A stretch of 64,000 nucleotides of DNA, from the NCBI RefSeq assembly GCF_008831285.2, contig NC_045142.1:1059001-1123000 (forward strand), written 5' to 3'. Position 1 is the stretch's first letter. Every line of letters begins with the position of its first letter. The notes below the pieces were generated by a model that did no database searches, was not told the DNA's origin, and worked only from the letters and a program-made list of their open reading frames with translations. The position numbers and the translations under genes were made by a program. Origin of the DNA: Nymphaea colorata. Lineage: Eukaryota > Streptophyta > Magnoliopsida > Nymphaeales > Nymphaeaceae. Of this stretch, positions 34,859 to 47,399 are shown in pieces.

Positions 34859-35329
34859 AGTACTGAACATATTTCTAAAGTTTAATTTCAATCAAAATAT
34901 TGATTTGCAGCGAAAAAAAATCCAAAATCCAAATTTAATTTTAAGCATAACTGCAAAACTGTTAAAAGCAAAACCATGAAACAAAATATTGAGTTTCTAT
35001 CAAAACATCCATTTGCAACCAAAGTATTGCAGTAAAAAAAAAAAATCAAATTCCACATTTAATTCTAATCCTATTGGGCTGCGCGATGAGCAACTTTTTT
35101 TTTTCGAAGTCTACCATTTAAGCATAATATTGAAAAGTATCATCACTTTTGTTTTCCTATTTTCTTTGTGAGGGTTGATTTTTGGATGACACCCAAACAA
35201 ATACTCCAAACCTTGTCATTTTTCATATGGGTGTCGCATTTCCTAGACAGGAAAATTATATTCACGAGGTTTTATTGCTGGATTGCTTAGTTAGCTGGCT
35301 TTATACGGAATCCATATGTATATATCTAT
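34859..35329. other. AT-rich intergenic sequence
   Basis: No gene or clear element is seen; several A-runs occur. Confidence 0.35.
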
Positions 35330-35455
35330 AACTTGGATTATGTGTCCTATCATTTAAAATGTAATAGTATTAATAAGAATCAAACTAAATAAGAATCAAA
35401 CTAAAGAAATGTATTTTCAAGTACTTGTAGCCTGACCAAGCTTCCTAGAGGCAAA
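35330..35455 (-). mobile_element. Decayed copy of the SINE family seen at 7.7-7.9 kb
   Basis: On the minus strand TAGGAAGCTTGGTCAGGCTA resembles the head TAGCGTAGCTGGTCGGGCTA of the 7.9-kb element. It is followed by ACTTG and by two copies of AGTTTGATTCTTA, matching that element's B-box region. The second B-box copy indicates a short internal duplication. Confidence 0.5.
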
Positions 35456-38400
35456 CTGGAAAGCTATAAAGTTACAAATTAGATCAAGAAACATAGAAAT
35501 TTTGAAAACTCAAACTTAGTCCGATCCCATTAGCACGTCTCACGCATAATAATGAGATAATTTCAAATGTGTGCACCTCACACGAGTTAAAATGCGGTGG
35601 AAGTGACACTTTAAGATACTGAAAGTAGACCCTATACTCTATGAGATGAAGGGTTGGGTGGAAGCTTCGGCCTCTTTCTTTTTCAGGTGATGAAAAATCT
35701 CGCTCTCCCAATCTTCATTCTCCGACATCAGTCTACTTTAACTTATGCTTCAATATGTTCAATGGTGAGACCTACCAGAAAGGAAATCAATGGTGAGACC
35801 TACCAGAAAGGAAAAAGAAAAAACAATGATGATGTCATTGATGAGCCTGGGAAGATGTCATCGCCACCAAGTTGTTGATCATGGCATCGCAATGGAGGGT
35901 GGGGAATTTGAAGAACTTTGTGTCCTGCTTTGAATAGGTTGAACTTTGTGCACTGGAGTTTGAACAGAGTGGGTGGAATTTTTTGCAAGAGCTCCCAAAG
36001 ACAATGATGTATGGAAAAGGTAGCACTAGCACCAAATCATGCCCTGTCATGCCAGACTTTAGACCTTTTTCGGGACAAATTGTCTCAATAGAGGAGGACT
36101 TTTTGTCCCTTGGTTTGGGTACATGCATGCTCCCATGACTAGGTCAGTCAAAAGAGAACCCAACAAGGGCGGAGCTAAGGGGGGCCGGCAAGGGCTCTGG
36201 AGCCAACTCTCAAATTATTTTTAAAATTTTTCATATAAATTTTCAAATATTTTATGCATCTTATATAATTTTTTTAAAAAATAAATGATATTTTGGTCCC
36301 TATCAAAAATTTGAAATTATAATTGGGTGCCCTTCATAGTAGAATTTTTAGTATCATTGTTCTCATTTTTAAAAAAATGGGAATTAGGTCCTAGAACAAA
36401 GAATTTTGAGTCGTGAATGTTTTGTATCTCCTTTTGGGTAACAAAATATGAAGGCTTTAGTTTATAAATTGTAGACTTTCAATTCCCTTTTCATCAAACA
36501 ACCCATTTCTAATTCTAGAAATGAAAATTCCCTACGAGCAAAGAGAAACAATTGGGTGCAATCGGCCTCAAAGGAGTGAACAAAACTTGTTCTTTCAAAT
36601 ATTTTTCCATTTTTTTGAGATAAACATTTGTTGTTTTGAATTCTTGATCAACAACTGAATACTGTTCATGTCTTCTCTCATGTTCCAGTGGATGAGTTGC
36701 ACCAATTTCATCCTTTTCATTTACAGCCATTACTATGGCTGCCTTTAAAGTGAACCACTAGAGAAATGAAGAACTATTCAGATTTTGAACTTTTAGTTGA
36801 AAATTTTGACAGGGTTAGGTTTTTTCTTTATCAACCACTTGCATGTACTGTTCTGGGAGTTACCATCTTCAACCTTCATTGCTCCCTTCAATATTAAAGG
36901 GCTTTCATTGTGTCCTGTTGAGCCCAATACTTGCGAAACTTCCTCTTCTTAGCCAATTTGTACACTCACTCTCTCTCTCTCATTGTATCAAATTTGACCA
37001 AATCTGGTTTTTACAGGAAACTGATAATTCGAAGAGAGAGTGTGTCTCTCTTGTATAGAGAGAGAGAAAGTTTTGTTCGAGCATTTGGACCAGGCAATTG
37101 ATGCAAAGATGAATTTGAGGCATCTCTGCAGGTACTGCAAAATCGAGTTGCAGAATGAAGAAAGCAGCAGAAGCCATTTTCTTCCCCGCTTGGTGCTGAT
37201 ATCTGGCGAAGCCAAGAGAAATGATTGGCATGAGAAATTTATGCACAGAGTTTCAAAAAGTATGGTTCACTCTTTTATGATCTTTGGTACAGACTCTCTT
37301 TCTTACAGCCAGTCATGCTGTGACATGAATTTTTCTTTTTTATACTTATTTGTATTATCCTTTCCACTTGGACAAGATCTGTTTATCCTCATGAACAGGA
37401 AAAATACTGCTGTAATATATTTCACTCAATGAAACTAACTTTTAACTTGAGCTTAGTATCCCATCTTACTTCGTGGCTGTCAGCAACAGTTGTGATCGAA
37501 GATCTTACGAATATGAAATTGGCTTTTAAGATTATATATTATTTACATGGTCATGTTTCTTATGGTAGTGTGTAACTGGATCGGGTTCTGACTACTGTCA
37601 ATCAAATCTGGTCTCGTTTTCTTGTGTTTGGATGAGAGAAATAAGACCCGATTAAATCTGTATATGGATCCAGTTATGTATCTAAATGCTGAATTGGACA
37701 AAAGATTCTACCGCACTACTGGTATTTGATTTCAAATTTTCCCGTCAAACAATCATAAGTTCCTCTAAATGAAAACTTTTGACCGGACGATTGAGAAAAA
37801 AAATGCAAAACAAAAACATGTGAACTAACACTTAGTGACGAAAATGTGCATCACCTTTTCTTTTTTGTTATTCTCCCAACCACCAATTACGATAGATTGC
37901 ACTGTCCTTATGAGTGAGCTTAGTGGCTGTTAATGGTCAAAATCACCATTTAATTATGTTATATATATATATATATATATAAAGTGCAGGATAATGTACT
38001 TTTATTACATAGCTCAAAAAGCTAAAAAGAAGATAGGGGTATAAGTCACCACATAATTTTACTTATAAAAATGATCTGTTGCTCTTCTTCAACTTCAAAT
38101 TTGCATAATGTGGCCGCCCAACCTAAATCTCTAGCACAGCTTAAATTTGTTGCCCCGGTCTGTGTCAAAACCTTAGGCAACCTAATGCAAAGTCATGAGC
38201 TGGACCTACTATGATTTCATCGACCAAGTTAAGCTCACGTCCTTTCATGATCTGCCTATCATATTAGTAAAAAAAAAAAGTCAAAACTAATCAAATTATG
38301 AACAACTAATCAAATTATTTTCATTAAGACACCGTTTGATGTCAAGGTGGAATTTGGAATGTAAAAATTAGCATGCAAAAAAATCCATGGTAAAAAGGTG

Positions 38401-38835
38401 GACCATATGAGGTTTGACTTTTTGTCAGGTAAAATTATTTGTTCCATCTAATTTTCTACAGTAATTTTTTGATTTGTAAAGGAAAAACCATACAAAAACT
38501 TGCTGTTTTCTCGATAAGTAGTAAAATTCTTGCACATCAAACGGGACCTAAGAGTTAAAATGGCCGGCGCTCCCCTACGTAGAGAGAGTACCCTTGGGGT
38601 TTTATGCTGCCGAATAAGTGACAACTTCTCTCAATTCAGTCGCCGTTTCCTTAATGAGTAAGAAAGGACCAAAAAAACAAAGGTTTAGCTTCTACAGCTC
38701 ATCTCTATGGACCAAGTTAAGCTCACGTCCTTTCATAGTCTACCTACCATTTAATCGAAACAAGGCAAGATTGTTTTCGTTAAGAGTTAAAATCGCCTTA
38801 AATGTGTAATATAAGAAAAAGAATAAAGGTTTAGC
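35456..38835. other. Intergenic sequence with small duplications and element remnants
   Basis: A 28-bp tandem pair (AATGGTGAGACCTACCAGAA) starts at 35761 and 35789. At 36166 GGGCGGAGCTAAGGGGGG looks like the end of a hAT-type element; its partner end was not found. The plus-strand frame 37040-37432 has two Cys-x2-Cys-like pairs but no recognised domain and may be noncoding. A 30-base word ACCAAGTTAAGCTCACGTCC plus flank occurs at about 38224 and again at 38710. GATCC-rich remnants lie at 37575-37690. Confidence 0.4.
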
Positions 38836-39108
38836 CTCGGCAGCTCATCTCTAGCCTAACATCAGGCAAGTTGAACGCCGCCACCACCAATATCGGTGCG
38901 GCCAATGCCGCTGCCGCTGCCACCACCACCACCTGACAAAGTCTCTTGGCTCAGATGCGGTTTCCTCAAATGTGTAACTCTAGTCTCGGCAGCTCAGCTC
39001 AGTGCAACATAAGGCAAGTTGAACGCCGCCATTGCCACTTCTACAACCACCAATATATGTGCGGCCACTGCCGCTGCCACCACCACCACCGCTACCACCA
39101 CCACCAGG
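38836..39108. repeat. Two-copy duplication, period 158 bp, with CCACCA repeats
   Basis: CTCGGCAGCTCA starts at 38836 and 38994. Both copies continue with CAT(C/A)AGGCAAGTTGAACGCC, a CCACCAATAT word, GTGCGGCCA and a CCGCTGCCACCACCACCACC tract. Read on the minus strand the second copy would encode Gly/Ser-rich sequence, but I see no supported gene around it. Confidence 0.8.
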
Positions 39109-42100
39109 TAGGTTGGTTTCTGCTGAGAAGCTATAAAGCCCCCCCTCCACTACTTTCCAGCACGCGACAAAGAAAGGCTGCCATGTCACGAGATCTCCAC
39201 GCGGTATTGGCTCTCCCCCTCTTGCCTGCCCTGTTCGTTTCAGCGAACCTTTGTCCAAACCGCGTGAAATTCTCGACTTGACGGTCTAGAGAGAGGACAA
39301 AATGTGGAGAGATGGAGAGAAAGAAAAGGGAGGCATTGAAAGGCGAATTATTTACAGAAAAATCTGCCTCTATATGCTACCTTTTAACTTTTAAAATGAA
39401 AAGCAACTATAGCATGTTTATTTCCCATCAATATAATCTCGACCAACATAAGATCAGCATCTGCCGATATCAGCGATATCATGTAAATCGAAAGGCCAGA
39501 AAGAAAAAAAAAAAAAAACTAAAAATAGAGAGAGGATGAGAGGGCTACTTTGTCTCCAAAGCCGCATTCCTAATCCCAAAATCAGCTGCACCATCATTTG
39601 GTAAAGACAAGAGAGAGATAAAAAAAGGAGAGAGAGAGGCAGGGCTTTTGAGACCAGTATCAGGGAAAGCGGGGAAAGTGACAATGGCTTCTTGCGCTTT
39701 AATTGCTGGTTTCCTCTTAGAAGGGGTGCCCAATTTAAGGCGCGTTAACTGTTTGTGTTTTTGCCTCAGTGAGATGTTGAGTGCGACGCTCGTCTTCTTA
39801 TCCATGCACAACCAACAGGCAGAATCGTTTTGGTTACTTCCTTTCCTCTCTGCCTTCGGATAAGGATTCTCTTCCTCCTCCACCACTGCCCACTTCTCTT
39901 TTTACTCTCTGTGCTAAATTTAGCTCTTTTCCGGCCGGCTGGTTTTGCTTTTAGGGTTAGGGTTAGGCGTTTTAGGGCTAGAAAAGTCCAGTCCAAGCCT
40001 ACAGTGGAGGGCCAAAATCGTCCAAGTCGCAGTTGGTGGCAGGTTTTCACACAGGTGCCATGGGAACCCTATTCCTAGAAAAAATTACCTTGTGGTGAAA
40101 AATTAAAAGGGAATTTAGAAAGAAAAAAAGAAAATTGGGTCCACCCACTTGTTATGGTGGGAATATGACATTACCTATAAAGCATGGAAAGTGCCTTGTC
40201 ATGGCATTGTGTGCATTTAAGGCAGTTGAATGTGGATCAATTAAATACATTGAGAACCGGAGCGCCACCGAAACCTAACCTAGTATCACTAGCCCTTGAC
40301 GCCCAAAGGAATCGAACCAGTGACCGACCGGCCTTATACCATGGGTATGTACCAAAACTTGCTTGTTTGTCACTATCTGATTTGGATAAATAGATTTGGT
40401 ACAGCCAAAAAAATTGCAAAACTCCATCCCAGTCTGGACCCGGACCCGTACAGTGTTGGCTATGGGTACAATTACTAGTACTGGGTACTCTACAAGAGTA
40501 CTACAACGCGGCAAATACATAGCATAAAAAAGTGGGTTCAGAGTCCCGCGTATGTGTAAGTCCAAACATGCATAAAAGTACAGAAGCAGACTAAGTTTTG
40601 TAAAATATATCAATATATCATGTGCAGATTAGATTACCACTCAAGACTGAAAGTTTAAAATATATCTCCTGACATAAACTAGTAGAAGATCTAACTAACC
40701 TCAACTTGCCTGTGTCCTCTAAAAAAAAAATAGAAAGGAGAAAGATAATTTTAAAAAAAGTTCAGTTAAGCTGACTTAATAAAAGAAGGACAGCAAATTT
40801 GTCAGTATCAATATTCTCGCAGATAAAGGAATAAAGAATCGAGCAGTAGAGATGGGTATCAAAGCAGGGGAAAATTAAAGCGTTTTATATTCTTCTTTGA
40901 TATTGTTGAGAGAAGAAACAACAAAAGAACGTTTCTGGCACAATTTCTACGAGAGATCTGATCCAAATCAATCGCTTCACACTCAAATACATTCTGTTTT
41001 ATCCCGCGCCGTACTCCGCCCCAGATGGCGGGTAAAAGAGAAGGAAGAAGAAGGAGAAGACCAATAAAGCAGAAGAGTCTTCAGTCGTGGATTCTCAAAA
41101 GCAGCATCGGAAGAGGCGGGAAGTAATTTTAGTCAAGTTGAAGCGAAAGCGTGTTCAATCAGGCAACACGGAAAGAAAGAGGCGTTCAAACTTCAAACTC
41201 GCAGAGCAGGAGCATGAACAGCGGCAGGCATGCGGGGGAACAAGTTGGCGCCCAAGAAGCCCGCCAGTCATGGTGGAAAAGCGGGACAGAGAGAGAAAAA
41301 AGGAGGATCAGATGGCAGCAACTGCCATGACTCGAGGAACAGAGAGATTAGAGGGAGGCAACATGATGGGATAAGACCAGCACCGACTAGAAATCATGGC
41401 CTCCAAAAGGATGTCTGAATCGCTGGAGGCACGGCCAGTTTTGTGGCGGATACTGTCACTGTCTCCGCCGGACACCCGCAGCACCATGAAAGTTATATTC
41501 GTTCTTGAGTTCATGAGCGTGTCTTAAGTTCCTTTGAAGTTCATCAAATCGATTAAAGTTTATGAAGAAGTTTTGAACATATAAATATAAAGACTGAAAC
41601 ACCAACAATATTAAGTCGGGCACAATCAACCACAAGACAAAGGGGAAAAAGAAAGACAGAGAAACCAGTCGCTGAAGTTCTGAACACACCAACCAACCAT
41701 TTGATTAATCATCTTATACACTTCATACACTATGATCAACATGAAGCGTAACCATATATCAGGTGACACACACATCCCTTACACTTTCACATCCCCTTTA
41801 GATAAAAAAAACAAAGGAACTCCGCCGCTGAAGGCTGCGGGCCGCGCGATTTCGCAGCCGCTTCAGCCGCCTCGACAATATCACAAACACTTTCCAGTCA
41901 AACCCTCCTCCCCCTCTCCTAAACTCTCCCCCTCTCCCAAAAAACCAATCCTTTCTCCTAACTATACTTTTTTACCTTGTCTACTACACTACCATATGTA
42001 ATATAATGACCCATATGAAAAAAACGACGAACAAATCTTTTCTTCACACCCGGCCCCTCACTTTTCTCTGGTGCTTAGAATCTCTTTCTTTTCTCTGGAG

Positions 42101-42132
42101 AAGAGAAGGGGGTGGTTGAGAGCTCTTTGCTC
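39109..42132. other. Intergenic sequence downstream of the expansin gene
   Basis: No conserved gene is recognised. At 39948-39968 TTTTAGGGTTAGGGTTAGG resembles interstitial telomeric sequence. Open frames at 39545-39886 (-), 39648-39863 (+) and 41087-41374 (+) have no domain. The final few hundred bases should be the expansin 3' flank. Confidence 0.4.
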
Positions 42133-43440
42133 TCAGACCCTGAAGTTCTTGCCGACGAAGGTCTGGCCGAACTGCCAATCGGACGGGGCGATGTTCCAAG
42201 AGGTAGAGGTCCTCCGGTCGCTGCCGGTGACTCGGAAGGAGAGGGACTGTCCCACGAGGACGGCGTTGGACTGCCAGTTCTGGCCCCAGTTCCTGCTCAT
42301 GGGCATCCACCCTGTGTTGGACCCTTTCACGTACGCCCTCACGATGTCGCCGGCACCGGCAACGTTCGTTATCAGCACCAGGTTGAAGTAGCGGAAGCCA
42401 TTGATGGTGAACCTGATTCCACCCATCTTCCGGCAAGGTACCCTGCACAGTTTTCGAACAACCAACGGTGAACAAGTTAAAGAAACAGAAAATGTATCCA
42501 AAATCTAACTCTTGCACAGGTAAATCTTCAAGTTCATGTAACTATTGAAATACACTATTCTTTTTTCAAAGAGTGAGTTATGGTCCGCGGAATCTACCAC
42601 GTTTACCCCATGATTCGAGTTTTGAATTCTTCACTACCATTTTAGCTTAAAAGTTGTTTAATTAACTCCCATGTAAAATTCTTTATGAGGTTTACCTGCC
42701 CTGGACGTATCGCATATTATAAAGTGGATGTGACTCAAACCAGCTTAACAATTGGACAGTAGTTCACTTTTTGAACAGTCAAAACGCAAAGTGAAACTAC
42801 AAAAAAAAAGGAAGAAAATGACAAGATTTCATGAGCTATGAGAGTTGAAGAGACGGAAAAATGAAAAAAAGACCCATAAAAATTAGCCATAAACAATTGG
42901 GTAAACCTCTCTCGCAAACAGTTATGGTAAACCTACTAATAGCAGGTAAATCATATTAAATGCATGACTCAATCACAATACAATATTCATGGAATCAAAT
43001 AGCATTTCCTGAAAGTATATATACATATAACATTTGAGGCCACATGAAGCCACAGAAAGAATATTTTGATTCATGCATTTATTGAAATGGCCATGTTGGT
43101 GTAGAGCGACAAGAACAGGAAGATGCCCATGCATGTGCTTTTGGTGGGCTTCCCGTCCGCTTTCAGTTTGGGCCTCAAAATCCTTCAAGATTTGGTTGAC
43201 AAAAGCCAAACGAAATTTTAAAAGAAAGCGAGAGAATCAAATAGGAAAAAATATAGAGGAGGCAGCGTCAACCATATGATGAGAATCGATCAATTTTGGC
43301 AAATTTCATCACTTTGTTCAAAAGAATTCGTCATCTCCGGATTCAACGGCGTGAAAAACTCAGAGAAATTAATATATGCCAAACCTTGGACATCATGAGA
43401 ACGCCAAGGCCCACAAACAACGGAATCAAAATATCAATTA

Positions 43441-43499
<59 letters not shown>

Positions 43500-44809
43500 T
43501 GCCATCGTTGAAAATAAGACAGGGAACATGGGAAACATTCCTGTACGTACATACGATTTCCGCATACAAACACAAAAAGCAAACTACTACGTAAAGATAT
43601 TCCGGCCAGAAATACGGCCAATAGTCGAGAGAGAAGAGAACTGAACTGACAAAACGGGAACAAAAGCAGAACAAGGGTAGGAAGAAAATGTGCACTAGTA
43701 TACGCCAGACGCCGAAAATGAGACGATAGGAGTTCATTTTCCGGCAAGAATCGGGCCGAGAGACCGAAACTGCAGATAAAGATATAGCCGGCAGGGAAGC
43801 GTTGTAACTTGAAGAAGACACACATGGTCGTAAAGCCCGCCACATTTCAGGCGAAAATCGGGCAGAGAACCCGTGTACGCGTGATAGGGGAGGTGAAGAA
43901 CCGTTCCGTCTCCCTTTACGGGAGAGCTCAACCCAAATTAGACCGGAGTCTCTGAGTTGCCGTCAAAAGCATCGGGAACGCCCGTAAAACCAAAGTACGG
44001 CACATTCACCGAAAGTTCAGGGGAGCTCAAACCTGACTCTCGAGGCTTACCATATTCCGGCTAAATCACCGAAGAAACTGGACGATGTCAAACGAGTGAA
44101 TCCAGAATTCATGAGCTAAGCCACACTCAACATTCCCGCTAAAACTCTTGCGAAAGGGAAACAGGGGAGCCTGAGCCTGTGCTCTCCGAGAACGACACAC
44201 GGTATGCGAGAAAAGAATAAATGCGTAGACTTGGATACCTTCGGAATGCGACCGGAACAATGCCGGCGCGGTACTCAGCGATCTTGAGGAACATAGGCAT
44301 GGAGAGGTCGAAGTGAGGGCGGGGAGGGTTGCACCACCCGCCATTGTCGCTCGGCAGGGCGTAGTTCGGCGGGCAGAAGTTGGTGGCCGTGATGAAGATG
44401 GACGGGCTGCCGGAGTGGCACCACTTGGGGTCGTCGGCGCACTTGATCTCGAAACAGGACCCGCAGCTCAGCCCGTTGTTGAAGAGCGCCGTGCTCAGCG
44501 CCGCCGTCTCCACGCCGTAGCCCTGGCTGTACAGATTTCCGTAACCGCAGGCGCCACCTGAGGGTTCAACAAGACCCAAACCACACAATCCGTTAAAAAT
44601 GCGGCCTTCTAACCGGTTGTTAACGAGGGAAAAAAAAAAACCAAAAACTATTTATTTTTCTCTTCTCCCATACCCATTGTGCCGGAGGCGTCGCTGCCAC
44701 CGTAGAAGGTAGCGTGGGCGCTCTCCCACTCCCCGCCGGTGTAGACGCCGGGGATCCGGGCGTCGGCGGAGGCAAGCAGGAGGAGGAAGAAGGCAGCGAG
44801 CAGCGCCAT
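42133..44809 (-). CDS. EXPA: Alpha-expansin (EXPA)
   Basis: Three exons join in frame on the minus strand: 44809-44674, 44557-44239 and 42442-42133, giving 254 residues, as usual for alpha-expansins. A signal peptide ([17 protein letters not shown], cut near residue 17) directs it to the cell wall. Domain 1 (six-stranded barrel, about 30-150) shows [14 protein letters not shown], the Cys pattern at 49, 77, 80, 85, 92, 107 and 121, [10 protein letters not shown], the alpha-expansin insertion [10 protein letters not shown] and the HFD motif (127-129). Domain 2 (about 160-254) is the CBM63-type cellulose-binding module with [14 protein letters not shown] and [14 protein letters not shown]. Expansins loosen walls non-enzymatically at acid pH during cell growth. 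Intron positions after TM-G and after AFRR fit the family. Intron 2 is 1796 nt and contains a long (AT)n tract. No damage is visible. Confidence 0.97.
43444..43497. repeat. (AT)n microsatellite in intron 2 of the expansin gene
   Basis: About 26 uninterrupted AT units. The tract can form a cruciform or hairpin and is likely polymorphic. Confidence 0.95.
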
Positions 44810-47380
44810 CCGATATTAACGCCGATAAATTGGTGTTAGGGTTTCTCGTGGGAACCCTCCAAGGGAGTGAGAGACAGTGAGGAAGCTGAAGGGTGCAGCA
44901 GCAGTACTTATGGGGCGGAACGTAGGGGTAAAAACGGAACAAAGAAATTCAATGGCGTTCCCGTAATTTCCAAAAGAAAAAATCCCATGCAGAAAAGAGT
45001 AAAGACCAACAGTGGACGATACTGCCCCTGACCCTTCGGACGCCTCCCCTCCCCTGCCACCTAGCCAAACCAGGGGAAGCAGTTTCGTGATTCCTTCATC
45101 TTCCGAGGGGCTGGTTCGTAATCAGCAGGAGGAGGAAAAAACCGGGTTTGCTTCGATCGCAAGTTGTGCCGTCACCGGCGGCCGAGATTTGACGACTTTT
45201 GGCGATGGACGGCGGGAGAGGAGAGAGAAGCTCAACTAACGAAGGGGGTGGAGGAGAGGTGGTGGGGCCCGCGGGGTTTCCGTATTCATCGGCCCTCGTT
45301 TTACGCCGGATTTTGTACCCTACGTGGGCCCCATCTCGAGCGTCCCGCGCCACCAACCGAGCCCCGTTCCCTCCTTTCTTTCTTTTTTTTCTTTTTCTCC
45401 CCACCTTTATATTTCGAGCTTTTTTCCCTCCGATTTATTAAATAATAAAATGAATATCCGATATTGATGCCTATTACCTCGTTGATATGTTTGGTAACTT
45501 GGTCGGTAAATTTTTTTTTTAACATTTTTATATTCTTTTAAATTAGCCGCTGTAAAAGTGGTGTCTGGGGACGAAGCCAAGAAGATACGTGTAAGTGTAA
45601 CCGCCGATTACTTGTCTGTCTCTTTCTCGCTCTAACTGCCGATATTTTGTCCCCCTCTCTCTCTTGATCAACACATGTGTCTCGGGTGTTAAATTGGGTT
45701 TTTACACGCCCCTGACAGGTGGCTCTCTAAGCATCTTTTCCTTTTTTTGGTGTTTCCTAATTCAAACAAGAACAGTTTCATCATTTTATTTTACGTAAAT
45801 ACATATATAACAGGAAAATTAAAATTACTGGGTCCGCTACTTTTGATACTGGATGGCTGTTTTTATTTTTTAATGGCTAAAAATGATCACTTAAACTGCT
45901 TTCCATGCGATGACCAAGAAACTAATTGTCACAAATGCAGATTTTAAATAGGTTTTTACCATTCAATCACGATTTTAACTTTATATATATATATATAATT
46001 GGTATTATACAAAATTATCTAATTAAAATTTTTTATCTTAAAAAATAAGAAAAAAGTATCATAACAAAAATATCTATTATTTTTTTATCATGATAAATCG
46101 AATGGTCTGTTTGGCACGTGTTTATATATTCTTAATAAGTAATATTATTGTATATAATAAATTCATCTAAATCGGGCTGAATTAAGAAAAGTGAGCGAGA
46201 AACTTTAAACAGATTCAACGCGTTAGCGCAAGTCATGTTGGAGAAGCGACTAGGTTCGGGTCAGGTCATGAGGATAAGCCGGACCCCCGTTTTTGACAAA
46301 CATGGGATATTATTCGCTGGGTAAGTGAGGAATAACATTGTGCTGGATTCGACTACTAAGTCAAAGTCAATATGCCCGTCAAGGGATTCACATGGGCAAG
46401 CTGGATTCAATTCACTTAACAAATGAAATTTTATATATATATATATACATATATGATGCACATCATCACCACTTGTATTTCTAGACTTGAATGGTTTTAA
46501 TAAAAGAAATATTTGAATCTATAGGCACCAATATATAATAAATTAAATTATGTGGAGAAATTGACATATAAAATTAAATAAATTATTTGGGTCCGTGTGT
46601 GCAACTGCCCACACAGGAGGCCTTTGGCCTTATATTTGTAGCGTAAGGCATTTGAGAAAATATAGCCAAGAAAAAAGCATCACCCTACATAGGCAGCCAT
46701 GCTTCCTCCCTTGAAAAAGGGGAAGCATGCATGGGGATGGCTCAAACTATAAATTAATTTTTTGCAACTGATTTATCATGAAGAGCCACCCACATTTCAA
46801 GGAGCACAAACACCTTAAAGTTAAATAAATGTGAAGGTGAAACACTCAATTGTGCTTAGTCTTTGACACAAGACCTCTCTTCCTTCCTGCTTTAAAAAGG
46901 GAGATATCTCTCCTTTTTTCTTTATTCTTTCCCCTCATTTGAGTTAACCCTCATTCCAACTCATTGGCCCTCCCTCTTATTATTATTCCCTTTCACAGCT
47001 CCCACATTTTTTCCATGGTTGGCTGGAAAGAATGTTCCATGCTCACACTAGGGTTGGGTTTTCTTTTGATTGACATCCATTTGAGATTCCTTTTTCTTGT
47101 GGCAGAAAACCTTCTAAAAGTCATCCATGTTTGACTTGGATCTGGGTTCCCAAGTGATACCAGATTGTGGAGATTCCAAATCCAATGGAGCAAATTCTAC
47201 TATATATTTTAAACAATATATGCCCCACTAAGTGTGAATTTCACAAATCAATCTCATGTTAGGGAGGGCGACCTTCAATTGTTCCGGCTGGAACATTCAA
47301 CGCTGTTTAATTTGATTATAGGAATTGCAGTGGTGGCACAATTCTGGAGATAAGCACAGAATGCTAAAGATGCCCACTGT
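44810..47380. other. Expansin promoter side and intergenic sequence
   Basis: The minus-strand leader just before the expansin ATG contains AAACCCTAAC (telo-box-like) and a pyrimidine-rich stretch. GC-rich open frames on both strands at 45012-45445 have no domain. At 46596-46615 TGTGTGCAACTGCCCACACA is a fragment of the hAT-like MITE family. A short hairpin lies at about 46698-46731 (CATGCTTCC and GGAAGCATG arms). No gene is recognised. Confidence 0.4.
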
Positions 47381-47399
47381 ACCATTGCGGCATGTTTAG

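Noticed and set aside
37040-37432. 130-codon plus-strand frame with several Cys residues
   Set aside because: The Cys spacing fits no zinc-binding motif that I know, and the second half is hydrophobic AT-rich translation typical of noncoding DNA.
40236-40365. tRNA-like B-box (GGTTCGATTCC on the minus strand, near 40314)
   Set aside because: No A-box is found at the expected distance and no cloverleaf can be drawn, so it is not called as a tRNA or SINE.
41087-41418. Arg/Lys-rich plus-strand frame
   Set aside because: Its purine-rich composition alone explains the open frame; no homologue is recognised and the initiation context is not supported.
43438-43845. Minus-strand frames ending in Ile-Tyr repeats
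   Set aside because: They are produced by the (AT)n tract within the expansin intron.
44313-44561. GC-rich plus-strand frame
   Set aside because: It is antisense to expansin exon 2 and has only Arg/Ala/Gly-rich shadow composition.
45012-45445. GC-rich frames on both strands upstream of the expansin gene
   Set aside because: They have no domain, several overlapping alternatives and poly-Phe/Lys ends from homopolymer runs; this is more likely promoter or UTR sequence.
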